Source: a virus
Length of the DNA stretch: 64,000 nt
IMG/VR virus record: IMGVR_UViG_3300032293_001631
Span: 31,477 to 95,476 of that record
Direction: 5' to 3' (one strand)
Shown: positions 1 to 8,800 of the stretch, one piece after another
Position numbering within the stretch: the stretch's first letter is position 1
Layout: each line of letters opens with the position of its first letter
Notes under the pieces: generated by a model
Databases searched by the model: none
Told to the model about the DNA's origin: nothing
What the model saw: the letters and a program-made list of their open reading frames with translations, nothing else
Program-made: the position numbers and the translations under genes

Positions 1-111
1 GCTGATGTATCGGGATTATTCAAGTTTTTCCTCGGATCAGCAGATCCAGTATACCCTATACCGGAGCTTCCTTCCGAATTAAAAAAAGCGACCAATATAA
101 AAAAATATTAA
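1..111 (+). CDS. C-terminal end of an unidentified protein (partial)
   Basis: An open frame runs from the window edge to a TAA at 109-111, giving 36 residues that end in a lysine-rich tail (KKATNIKKY). It has the strand, codon use and spacing of its neighbours, so it is probably the end of a real gene that begins upstream. Too little is visible to assign a function; its position just before the virion block makes a structural role plausible but unproven. Confidence 0.6.
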   Translation, partial: ADVSGLFKFFLGSADPVYPIPELPSELKKATNIKKY

Positions 112-167
112 TTTCTTGGAAATTTTAATCCAATTTTATACTAGAAAACAATACAAACCCAAATAAT

Positions 168-1277
168 ATGAAAAGCAAAAATTTTAGTTGTTTCGAGTAC
201 GAAGTTACTGAAAGAGAAAGATTACAATCAATGTATGACGGAACATTTCCTGAGGATGTTAGAAATATCTCAGGAAAAGATATACAAAATAATACCTCAG
301 AGAGGATTGTTATTACGTCTGTAGACGACGAAAAAGGTGTTGCCTTAGGTGAAACATCTTTTGGACAAACTATCATAATAGACACAAAGAAAGAGGAGAA
401 AAACATGAGGAAGCTAGGATATCCATCTATGGAGATATCTAGTGGACAGGTACTCGATGTTGTGATCCATAAAGATTCTGGAGGATCGTTCAACGGATCG
501 GTTTCTGCCGGATACGAAAAAGCACTTAAGAAGGAGCTACATAGATCTATCAAGGACGAGGATTGCGCATTTAAAGTTAGAGTGAAGAATGTTTGTAACG
601 GAGGATTCATGGTGGATCTTTCTGGAATAGAATGTTTCCTACCTGGTAGCTTAGCAGCTGCAAATAGAATAATGAACTTCGCTGATTATGTAGGCAAAGA
701 ATTAAACGTTATGGTTGAGGTCTATGACCAGAAAAGAGATATCTTCGTAGTTTCATTTAAAAAATACCTAAGGAAGATCATCGACAGAGAGGTTCAAAAT
801 CTATCGTTCTCTAGCAAGTATGAAGGGGTCGTTACTGGAGCTTCTAACGGAGGAGTTTTTGTTGAATGGGACGAGATCTATACAGGAATAATTCCTATGG
901 ACGACTCAAACAGAGAAACTCTTTCTTCTTATAGTGCTGGTGATGTTGTAGAATTTTATATCTTAGATATAAAGAATCCACAAAGAATATCCTTGTCTGT
1001 TACTCAGCCTAGCGAGAAAATGAAAAATATCCAAGAAATGAAGGATACTTCGTCTGAAGTTTTAGGGGAAAATACCGATTTGAAAATATATAAAGGAGAG
1101 ATTACTAAAATTAAAACCTTCGGTGTTTTTGTTAAAATGGAAAACGGATTAACTGGACTTATCGAAAAAGAAAGATTAGTAAACTCTATTAAAGAATATG
1201 AGGTTGGAAAATCGGTTGATTTTTCTATCTTGAGTGTAGATAGTTCTACTCTCAAAATACAATTAATAGAGAAATAA
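168..1277 (+). CDS. Triple S1-domain (OB-fold) RNA-binding-like protein
   Basis: The 369-residue protein carries three consecutive S1-type OB-fold repeats at about residues 131-203, 212-285 and 304-369. Each has the typical opening (K-V-x-x-V or G-x-V/I), a G-G-x-F/V-V strand, a G-x-x-P/L-G-x-hydrophobic turn and a closing strand (FVVSFKKY, RISLSV, LKIQLIEK). Residues 1-130 are less clear and may hold a fourth, degenerate OB fold near GQVLDVVIHK. S1 repeats bind single-stranded RNA in ribosomal protein S1, PNPase and RNase E. Binding of phage mRNA or assistance to ribosomes is an inference. It sits directly before virion genes, 4 bases upstream of the next gene. The ATG at 168 follows an A-rich leader without a Shine-Dalgarno. 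Confidence 0.75.
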   Translation: MKSKNFSCFEYEVTERERLQSMYDGTFPEDVRNISGKDIQNNTSERIVITSVDDEKGVALGETSFGQTIIIDTKKEEKNMRKLGYPSMEISSGQVLDVVIHKDSGGSFNGSVSAGYEKALKKELHRSIKDEDCAFKVRVKNVCNGGFMVDLSGIECFLPGSLAAANRIMNFADYVGKELNVMVEVYDQKRDIFVVSFKKYLRKIIDREVQNLSFSSKYEGVVTGASNGGVFVEWDEIYTGIIPMDDSNRETLSSYSAGDVVEFYILDIKNPQRISLSVTQPSEKMKNIQEMKDTSSEVLGENTDLKIYKGEITKIKTFGVFVKMENGLTGLIEKERLVNSIKEYEVGKSVDFSILSVDSSTLKIQLIEK

Positions 1278-1281
1278 AAAA

Positions 1282-2724
1282 TTGGCTAATTTACTTGGTA
1301 ATGATTTTTTCTATTCTGCTAAACTTGGTTTCGAATTTGAGTTTTATAGCAACTTAAATAGAAACGAAATAGCATATGACCTTGGCAAGGTCCTTGGAAA
1401 AAAAGTGCTAGTTTTTAAAAATTATCATTCCAACTTTAAACCAACTAAGGACATTTTTAAGTTAGAACCTGATTATTCGGGAGGCTCAAAAATGGTAGAA
1501 TTTATTACTGGACCGCTTCCCTATTTTGAAGCGGTCGTAATATTAATAAAAACCCTTAAGTGGATAGACGAGAATGGATATACTGATAAGAAATGTGCTT
1601 TCCAGTTCGGTGTTAGCATAGACACTTCGATTTATCCTGACGTTCCTCCTATGACCCAAATAAATATTCTTAAATTTATATTAGGGTTTGATGAGAATAT
1701 TATCTATAAAAGATTCCCAGATAGAATGGGATCTTTATACGCTAAGTCTATAAAAAGAATAGTGCCTTCTAATAAGTTTGTAGATCCCACTAACATATCT
1801 TTTATAGACAAGAATCTTTTTGACGTTCCTCTCGAAAAAAACATGGGAATTAATTTCTTAAAGGTTCCGGATGGATATTTTGAGGTTAGATATTTAGGAG
1901 GTAAGGATTATCAGAAAAAATATAATGCTATAAAGGATGTAATAGACTATATAGTAACTTATACTGTTGATGTCCTTAGATTCAATAACGGATTTACAGA
2001 GAATGATGTTAAGATTCTTAAATTATTTCTGAATGAGATATACAAGAATTCATCGACATTTATAGATCCTGAGACGTTTCAAAAGAATTATCCTCACTTA
2101 AATGTAATGGTTGATCTTAGATCTGATCCACAGATTTTAAGATCTTTCTTCCTTAATATAAGAGAGGTTCTTTACGATATAATAGTAGAGAATAATATAA
2201 AGGAAGGAATTATAAATTACGATAGTAATCTTGGTAAATTCCAGCTAAAAGATATTAAAACCCAAAGAGCTTACTTGTTGAAGGACTATGATATTTTAGA
2301 AAGCGAAATAGCTGGAAATGTTTTAAACTGTAGATTGTTTACTTGTAAACTTAACGATTGCACTATTGAAGAATGTGATTTGATAACGAATAATGAAATA
2401 AACAGATCTAAAATAATGGTTTCTGATATTTATTTCACAAACACAGTTCATGATAGTTATATTGATAACAAGGAGAAGGAAATAAACTGTGAAGTATTTG
2501 GTGGTATAATTAGATCTGGGTTTATTGGGAAACTTGCTACTATATCTCCAGAAACTGAAATAGTTAAAGAGGCTGAGGACGATAAGAAATTAAAAGGAAG
2601 TTCTAAAAAACAACAGTTCCCAAATAGAAACGAGGGTGAAGCTCTTTCTAAGCCAGTAAGATTTGGTGATAACAATTCTAAGCCATCAGGTATTCCTGGA
2701 ATAAACTTCAAATCAAATAATTAA
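1282..2724 (+). CDS. Amidoligase-like protein with pentapeptide-like C-terminal segment
   Basis: The 480-residue frame starts at TTG 1282; no ATG gives a comparably complete N-terminus. The opening (GFEFEF at residues 16-21), a following KLEPDYSGGSKMVEF segment and a GPLPYFEAVVILIKTL helix resemble the amidoligase/glutamine-synthetase-like fold, where the paired glutamates bind metal and a D-x-S element precedes an E-hydrophobic strand. The usual H-V-H motif appears replaced by FQFGVSID, so ligase activity is doubtful. Residues about 343-410 show pentapeptide-like periodicity (CRLFTCKLNDCTIEECDL), suggesting a small beta-helix. The C-terminus is polar and low-complexity. Its position between an S1 protein and baseplate genes suggests a virion or assembly role. 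Only the N-terminal motif match supports the family call. Confidence 0.45.
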   Translation: MANLLGNDFFYSAKLGFEFEFYSNLNRNEIAYDLGKVLGKKVLVFKNYHSNFKPTKDIFKLEPDYSGGSKMVEFITGPLPYFEAVVILIKTLKWIDENGYTDKKCAFQFGVSIDTSIYPDVPPMTQINILKFILGFDENIIYKRFPDRMGSLYAKSIKRIVPSNKFVDPTNISFIDKNLFDVPLEKNMGINFLKVPDGYFEVRYLGGKDYQKKYNAIKDVIDYIVTYTVDVLRFNNGFTENDVKILKLFLNEIYKNSSTFIDPETFQKNYPHLNVMVDLRSDPQILRSFFLNIREVLYDIIVENNIKEGIINYDSNLGKFQLKDIKTQRAYLLKDYDILESEIAGNVLNCRLFTCKLNDCTIEECDLITNNEINRSKIMVSDIYFTNTVHDSYIDNKEKEINCEVFGGIIRSGFIGKLATISPETEIVKEAEDDKKLKGSSKKQQFPNRNEGEALSKPVRFGDNNSKPSGIPGINFKSNN

Positions 2725-2728
2725 TGTC

Positions 2729-3508
2729 ATGACTGAAGCAGATCTAATACAGGAAATAAAAGATGACATATCTCATTCTTGTGCATTACCTTACAATCTA
2801 AATGAGCAAGAGATAAAAAGGATCATTAAAAGAGCAAGAGCATACTTTTATGATAACTATCAATATGCAGTAGAAGATAGAATTTTTGTATTAGGGAGAG
2901 AGCTTTTTTCAACACCTGCTTTCAGAGCAACTAGACAAATACAAATGCCTCAGTGTGTGAGATCTATATACGAGGTAAGAGAGGTTAACGGAGGAGGATT
3001 GATCGGTACACCGGATAAAGATTTTGGTGACTCTAAACTTTTAGGATCTGAGCTTATGCTTTCTCCTTTTGTTGGGGATAACCTAGTTTATAGAACGGTT
3101 TTATATTCATTCTTCGATTTAGCAAAAGCTTATCTTTTGGAAACATATGCTTTTAATTATAACAAAAACACCAAAAGATTAACCATACTAGGTAGAGATC
3201 CTAATAGAACTTACCAAACAGACGGAGGAAGCTCCAGTACTCTTTTTACTGGTACCGATGTTGGTGTAAGAGCATACATTGATATACCGGAAGAAAATCT
3301 ATATGATGACGAACTATTTGTTAGATATTGTTTAGCAGAGGGTAAAATAAATATAGGTAGATTACTAGGTACATTCGAATACAATCTCCCTGGTGGTGTT
3401 AGAGTCAACTATAATAATATACAAACTATAGGATCCACAGAAAAACAGGAGATTATCCAGATGATAAAAGACGAGAATACTCCTTCATACTTCTTGCAGT
3501 GGAATTAA
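2729..3508 (+). CDS. Putative virion structural protein upstream of gp25
   Basis: This 259-residue protein has an acidic, helical N-terminus (residues 1-45), then a beta-rich body with aromatic residues and no catalytic motif, signal peptide or membrane segment. It starts 4 bases after the preceding gene and lies directly before the gp25-like and gp6-like wedge genes, so a neck, tail-completion or baseplate role is likely from context. I do not recognise a specific T4 counterpart. The ATG at 2729 is chosen because the ATG at 2723 meets a stop after two codons. Confidence 0.6.
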   Translation: MTEADLIQEIKDDISHSCALPYNLNEQEIKRIIKRARAYFYDNYQYAVEDRIFVLGRELFSTPAFRATRQIQMPQCVRSIYEVREVNGGGLIGTPDKDFGDSKLLGSELMLSPFVGDNLVYRTVLYSFFDLAKAYLLETYAFNYNKNTKRLTILGRDPNRTYQTDGGSSSTLFTGTDVGVRAYIDIPEENLYDDELFVRYCLAEGKINIGRLLGTFEYNLPGGVRVNYNNIQTIGSTEKQEIIQMIKDENTPSYFLQWN

Positions 3509-3531
3509 TTTATTGTGTTATTAATTCTTGG

Positions 3532-3539
3532 AATATATA
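3532..3539 (+). promoter_or_regulatory. AATATATA box before the gp25-like gene
   Basis: AATATATA ends 7 bases before the ATG at 3547. It is a one-base variant of the GATATATA octamer found before many other genes here, so it may be the same late-promoter-like element. Evidence is positional only. Confidence 0.3.
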
Positions 3540-3546
3540 GAGCAAG

Positions 3547-3918
3547 ATGGCAAGATTTTCTGAAATTTATCCAAGGAATCCTGATGATCCAAATTACAAG
3601 GAGGGTCTTTTACATACCGATGATGAGGTAGAAATCCTTATTGGTATGATTAAGAATTGTATGCTTTCTAGACCTGGTGAGGTTTTAGGAGATCCTTATT
3701 TTGGTATAGATCTAGAAGGGCTTATATTTGATCTTGGTGTAGACCAGAACACTTTAACTAGAGCTATAGATCTTCATCTCATGACGTATGTACCTATAGC
3801 TTATTCCCTTTTTAATGTTGAATTCAAAATCGGATTTTTTCAGGGTGATACTAGAGATGCTTGCGTTATCGATTTTGCAATAAAGGGTAACCCTATATTA
3901 GGAATTAAAATATTATAA
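3547..3918 (+). CDS. 25: Baseplate wedge protein, gp25/lysozyme-like family
   Basis: The 123-residue length fits the gp25 family (T4 gp25 is 132 residues). The diagnostic segment is present at about residues 33-60: a helix ending in ML, then SRPGEVLGDPYFGIDLEGL, matching the conserved R-P-G-E-x-x-x-x-P-x-F-G-x-D/G pattern. In T4, gp25 joins gp6 and gp53 in the wedge core and helps start sheath assembly. Here it is followed after one base by the gp6-like gene, the pairing expected in contractile-tail phages. Confidence 0.88.
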   Translation: MARFSEIYPRNPDDPNYKEGLLHTDDEVEILIGMIKNCMLSRPGEVLGDPYFGIDLEGLIFDLGVDQNTLTRAIDLHLMTYVPIAYSLFNVEFKIGFFQGDTRDACVIDFAIKGNPILGIKIL

Positions 3919-3919
3919 A

Positions 3920-5617
3920 ATGGATTTATTATCAAAAAATCGGGCAAAGATATCTGACTTATTAACACAGACTTTTGAGTTAATACAGGCAAGATATGGA
4001 ATGTCTAATCAGCTATTTACCGTAGCTTCGGTGTGGGGACAAATAATATTTGTTTTAGATAACCTTTCCCAATTTATCTTATTCTTCATTGAGGATTCAA
4101 TAACTGAATTAAACATAAACACAGCTACCAGAGAATCGTCTATATATGGATTGGCAGCTTTAACTGGGCACAATCCAACTAGAGCAATATCAGCTAAAGG
4201 AGAGGTTATTATAAAATGGAACGGTAAAGGATTTGAAGATATTGGAGGAAGCGCGGTTCTTATTCCTAAAAACTCCGAGATCAAATGTGTAAATAATGGT
4301 AAAACATATCTGCTTAAATTTCCACAAGAATACACAAGACTAAATCTAGATAGCACATCAAATTTAGCATGTTCTGTAGTAGAAGGAACGCTAAATGTAA
4401 ATCAATATACCGGGAATGGTGGGAAACTCCAAAGCTATAATATCTCTTCAAGAGGAACTTCGAGTATAGAAAACTTTGAAGTTTATGTTAAAGTTAACGG
4501 TGTTGAATGGAAACAATACGATTCTCTCTATGATATTCCTAGGAACGGATTAGGGTACATAGTAAAAAGTTCCATAATATCTGGTATAGATATATTTTTT
4601 GGAACGGGTGACTTTGGGTTACCTCCATCGTCTGGATCTATAATAGAAGTTACCTACCTAGAATCTGCTGGTGCTTCTGGTAATATAGTTGTAGACGACT
4701 CTGCACAGGTTATATTTAGATTTGATTCTGAGGGAACAGATCTTTTTGGCAATACAGTAACTCTTGCAGATGTTCTTCAAATTTCTTGTACTATTGCTCC
4801 ACAACTTGGAGCTGGACAGGAGCCAGTAGATCTAACAAGACTAATAGCTCCTAAGACATCAAGAAGTTTTGTTTTAGCAAATCCTACTAACTACATAACT
4901 TTCTTTGAAAAGTTTGGGCAATTTTCCATAATAGAAGCCTTTACAACTTTTGACGATCAGTACATAGATGACGATAATATTATTTACTTGATACTTGTAC
5001 CAGATATACAATTGACTTTAAAAAGCAACGAAACGTATTTTGATATACCGGTTTCCAGATTTAAATTAACTCAACCACAAAGAGATAGAATAAATCAATT
5101 ATTAGATGAGAGCGGACAGAAAATAGTTACCACTGAGGTAAGAATATTAGATCCTGTCATTAAAAAATATGTTGTTAACATCTCAATAAGTATATTCGAG
5201 GGGAATGATCCTGATACTGTAAAGTCACAGATAGTAAATACAATGAGCGATTACTTTTTGAATATCAGAAGAAGAGATAAGATCCCGAGATCGGATTTAA
5301 TCGCTGCGGTAGAAGAAATAGAAGGGGTGGATTCGGTTTCACTTTATTTTGTTGGTGAAGAAAACGAAGCTGCTAAGGCACAAAATCCAAATTCACCAGA
5401 GATTGGCTTTGATGAATTTGGTGATATAGTTATGAGTAAGGACGAGATAGTTATTATATCCGGAGGATGGGAAGATAGAAACGGGATCTTTTACGATCTT
5501 GGAGCTGGTATGAATACCCTGTCATCTATAAATATAGATATTAGATCTATTGTTCCTTTCACTTATAACTCGAGAGTTAATAATATATTAAAGAGCTCGT
5601 TAAAAACAGGAAACTAA
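3920..5617 (+). CDS. 6: Baseplate wedge protein, gp6 / baseplate-J-like
   Basis: The 565-residue protein has the gp6/gpJ layout. A helical N-terminal region (residues about 1-75) ends in an N-I-N-T-A-T-R-E-S-x-x-Y-G-L-A-x-L-T-G-H motif typical of baseplate J proteins. A beta-rich middle follows, and a C-terminal region at about 400-490 (VKSQIVNTMSDYFLN, then PRSDLIAAVEEIEGVDSV) matches the gpJ strand-helix-strand with the conserved E-x-x-x-G-V-D-S-V. T4 gp6 is 660 residues and forms the inner baseplate ring with gp25 and gp7. Gene order gp25-gp6 supports the call. Confidence 0.85.
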   Translation: MDLLSKNRAKISDLLTQTFELIQARYGMSNQLFTVASVWGQIIFVLDNLSQFILFFIEDSITELNINTATRESSIYGLAALTGHNPTRAISAKGEVIIKWNGKGFEDIGGSAVLIPKNSEIKCVNNGKTYLLKFPQEYTRLNLDSTSNLACSVVEGTLNVNQYTGNGGKLQSYNISSRGTSSIENFEVYVKVNGVEWKQYDSLYDIPRNGLGYIVKSSIISGIDIFFGTGDFGLPPSSGSIIEVTYLESAGASGNIVVDDSAQVIFRFDSEGTDLFGNTVTLADVLQISCTIAPQLGAGQEPVDLTRLIAPKTSRSFVLANPTNYITFFEKFGQFSIIEAFTTFDDQYIDDDNIIYLILVPDIQLTLKSNETYFDIPVSRFKLTQPQRDRINQLLDESGQKIVTTEVRILDPVIKKYVVNISISIFEGNDPDTVKSQIVNTMSDYFLNIRRRDKIPRSDLIAAVEEIEGVDSVSLYFVGEENEAAKAQNPNSPEIGFDEFGDIVMSKDEIVIISGGWEDRNGIFYDLGAGMNTLSSINIDIRSIVPFTYNSRVNNILKSSLKTGN

Positions 5618-5618
5618 A

Positions 5619-5864
5619 ATGGAAAAGAAAAGCTGGTTTGAATTTATAAACTCTCAGAACGATGTTAGATCTAATGTTGGTTTTGATTACGAAGGAAAAA
5701 TATTCCAAAAGACATTGTCTAATCCTGTATTAAATGGTGATAATAATAGATTGGTAATATTAGCAAGTATAGAGAAAGTTGTTTATTCCCTGTTTGAAAC
5801 TACTAAGTATATAAAGAACTATTTTAATTATACTGTTCCTAAAAATAACAAATACGTAAGATAG
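5619..5864 (+). CDS. Small protein between gp6 and the giant baseplate protein
   Basis: An 81-residue, basic, mostly helical protein begins one base after the gp6-like stop and ends one base before the next start, so it is surely translated with them. No recognised domain, membrane segment or cysteine is present. Position suggests a minor wedge component or assembly factor. The start MEKKSWFEFINS superficially resembles the N-terminal tag seen elsewhere in this window but lacks the glutamate at the predicted cleavage site. Confidence 0.6.
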   Translation: MEKKSWFEFINSQNDVRSNVGFDYEGKIFQKTLSNPVLNGDNNRLVILASIEKVVYSLFETTKYIKNYFNYTVPKNNKYVR

Positions 5865-5865
5865 A

Positions 5866-8800
5866 ATGGCTTTTGAAAATCTTTTATTCTTTAATAAAAA
5901 AGGGGACCAATATAATTTTAAATGGAATGGTGAATATTGGGAGGGATCGGTTCTATTTGAGGTAGTATCCGAAAAACTTTTTGAGATTGAACACATATTC
6001 GTAATTGAAAAATTTCTAAACCCATCTTCTGAAATAAAATATGGATTTCCACACTCTTATGGAGTTAGCCCGGGTGCTCCTGTTTGGAGAACTAGATGGG
6101 TTTCCAATTACGATGGAAGGACCAACGTAGAATCCATAATTTATACATACGAGCTTGGTGTTGATGGAAATCTGGATGCTCCTATACTCGTTAAGTCTAA
6201 TAATATTGAGTTTTATCCTGAGGTTGTAAGTGGCGATACTATTTCATCTCCTGGTGGAATAGTTATCAGTAACGATATCAATCCATCTTCAATGCAAATC
6301 AATATTGCATTAAACTCTAACACTGAAGGGATATATGACAGAACTTTAATATTAGAAGACTATACTGATCCTAATAATCCGGTAACTATAATGTCTATTA
6401 ACTTCCACGGTGAAGTAGAAGGCGAAGATAGTAGATTGTCTGTTATTCTAGGTAACTTTGGTAGATCATTTAATCCGGATGACGCTTTTATAGTAAGAGA
6501 AAGTGATATAAAGGAAGAATTTCCAGATTATGAGATAATAAACAAGAAAAGAAAGGAGTTACTTCTCACTGGGGAAAGTATATTCCCGTATTTAGGTTCA
6601 TATAAGTCTCTTTTCAATGCAATAAAATTCTTTGGATACTATGATCTTAGAGTAAAAGAATATTGGCTAAATATAAAAAAAGATGATGCTGATACATTAA
6701 CACCTTTACAGCAAAATCAAAAGATTTTAGATCAGCTATCACAGCCAAACTTAGAGGGCCAAAGTAAATTGGAACTGATAAGTAGTTTAATAAAAGACGA
6801 GAACGAGGGAAAATACAAGCAAGTAGAGATATACGGTAAAAAGAAGGACGGTACATTCGGACTAAAAAAACAGCTGGATAAAATATTCCCTTCTAAATCT
6901 TATAAGAAAACCGCTTTATTTGGTCTTTTCTATGATATTAACAGAGTAGTAGAGGATCAAGATGAGGATCAATACGGATACCCAATAGTTGAAGATAGCT
7001 TCTTGTTTAGTCCAGAGGAAGTACTTATAAAGCTATTCGGACTAAAAGAAAGATTAAAAAGAGATTACCTTCCATTAAATGCCAGGATTATTGATATAAC
7101 CGGAGAGGGTGTTTATTTTAATATTTATAAAACAAGAGGCTGGACAGATTCTGTAGACATAAGTGAAATTAAAGGCGGTATAGAGGTTGACTTTACTGTT
7201 TTCCCTAATGAAGGTTACATAGAGGATTTAAGACCTTTTTATACAAAGCCAAATCAATCGGGCCTTTTATATCCTGCAGTAAATGGAACTGAGGCGGGCA
7301 TAAGTCTTTATGGTAATACTGTAGATCCTTATTCGTTCTTCCAGAAATATCCTAAATCAGCAATACCAGCATTAGAAACTGCAGTAAGAAGCTTTTATGA
7401 TGATGTTAAATCTGGAGAAATGCCTAAGTTTCTTGGAGATGGGGATTACGATCCGCCAGGGTATAAACTATTTTCTGATAGCAGTGACTATGTTTTTCCT
7501 GCTGGGTGTCCTATCATAATAACGAATAATACCTTTGATCTCTCTTGGGAAGAAATAAGTGGTAGCTGGACATCTTTCGATACAACAATAACCCTAACTG
7601 ATTTAGATATAGCTAGTTACACTAGTACAGCTTCACAAAATCCAGGAGGACCTTTACAAAATGCCTATAGTACTGACACATTTACATTGCCTGATACTTT
7701 TCCTAGCAATACAACAATTAATATAGGAACAGGAAAGGATTGGTTTTCTACCACATCTCCAGAGGTTATATTTGTAAGAGTGGAATCAGTGGACTCTCCT
7801 GGTAATTTAGTTTTAGGATACTGTAGTTCTGGAGATTATAATACACTAACCGGAGATCTTTATATTGAATTCGTATACACAAGGGGATCTGGAGAATATT
7901 CAAATTGGAAGGTCAGTCCGACGAATATTAAATTCAGTTCTTATGTTTTTGATTACTATCAGAATTTTGTACACTCTAACGGATTTTATTCTTGGGACAG
8001 AATACCATATTTGGATTTCTATGAAATAGAATGGACAATATACAAGGATGATGACGATAAGCCTTATTATTTCCAGATAACTGGTGATTTACCGGGATTG
8101 GATACTCTCGTACATTTTTTACCATATGACGGGGAGTACAATGTTAAATGTAGAGTTTGGGACACATTAAATTCTATATCTCTGGGTATAAAAAGAGGGA
8201 TAGTAAAAGTAGATAAGAGGGGAATAGAACTAAATACGATTACTAGATTTAGAGAATCCGAAATCTATAACTGGGACAATATGCCTCTTAAATGGGATAG
8301 CTATTTTTCTCAATGGATTTTCCCAGTAGAGAACACAAGTAACTTATTAGATATTTCACAATTTATACAGAACTATCCTGAATACTCTAATAACTTTAAT
8401 GAGGGTCAACAATGCGAGGTGTTAACTAAATTACCTGAAGTTAAAGCCACCGCAACTTTCGATATAGGTGCGGATGAAATAGGTATATCTAGTATTGTTA
8501 GCTCTTATAACGGAAGTGGATATGATTTAGCTACTGTTACTACTTTAACTCCTCATGGGTATTCATCAGGATCAACTGTTTGGATATACGATGCAGCCGG
8601 CGCTCCTTATGGACAATACCCTATAACAGTTACTGGAAGCAACACATTTGAGATCCCTGACATAATTATTACTCCTATAAGCGGTGGGAATGTTTATGGA
8701 TCGGGTACAATAAATATAATAATTGATTCCGTTCAGGTAGCGTCTTGTAATTTTCAGGGTGATTTAAATTCAACGACATCTTTACTGTATAGTATCATAA

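Noticed and set aside
5619-5864. Packaging-type tag on the 81-residue protein (WFEFINS)
   Set aside because: Lacks the glutamate at the x-x-E site and sits between wedge genes, so it is probably a coincidence.
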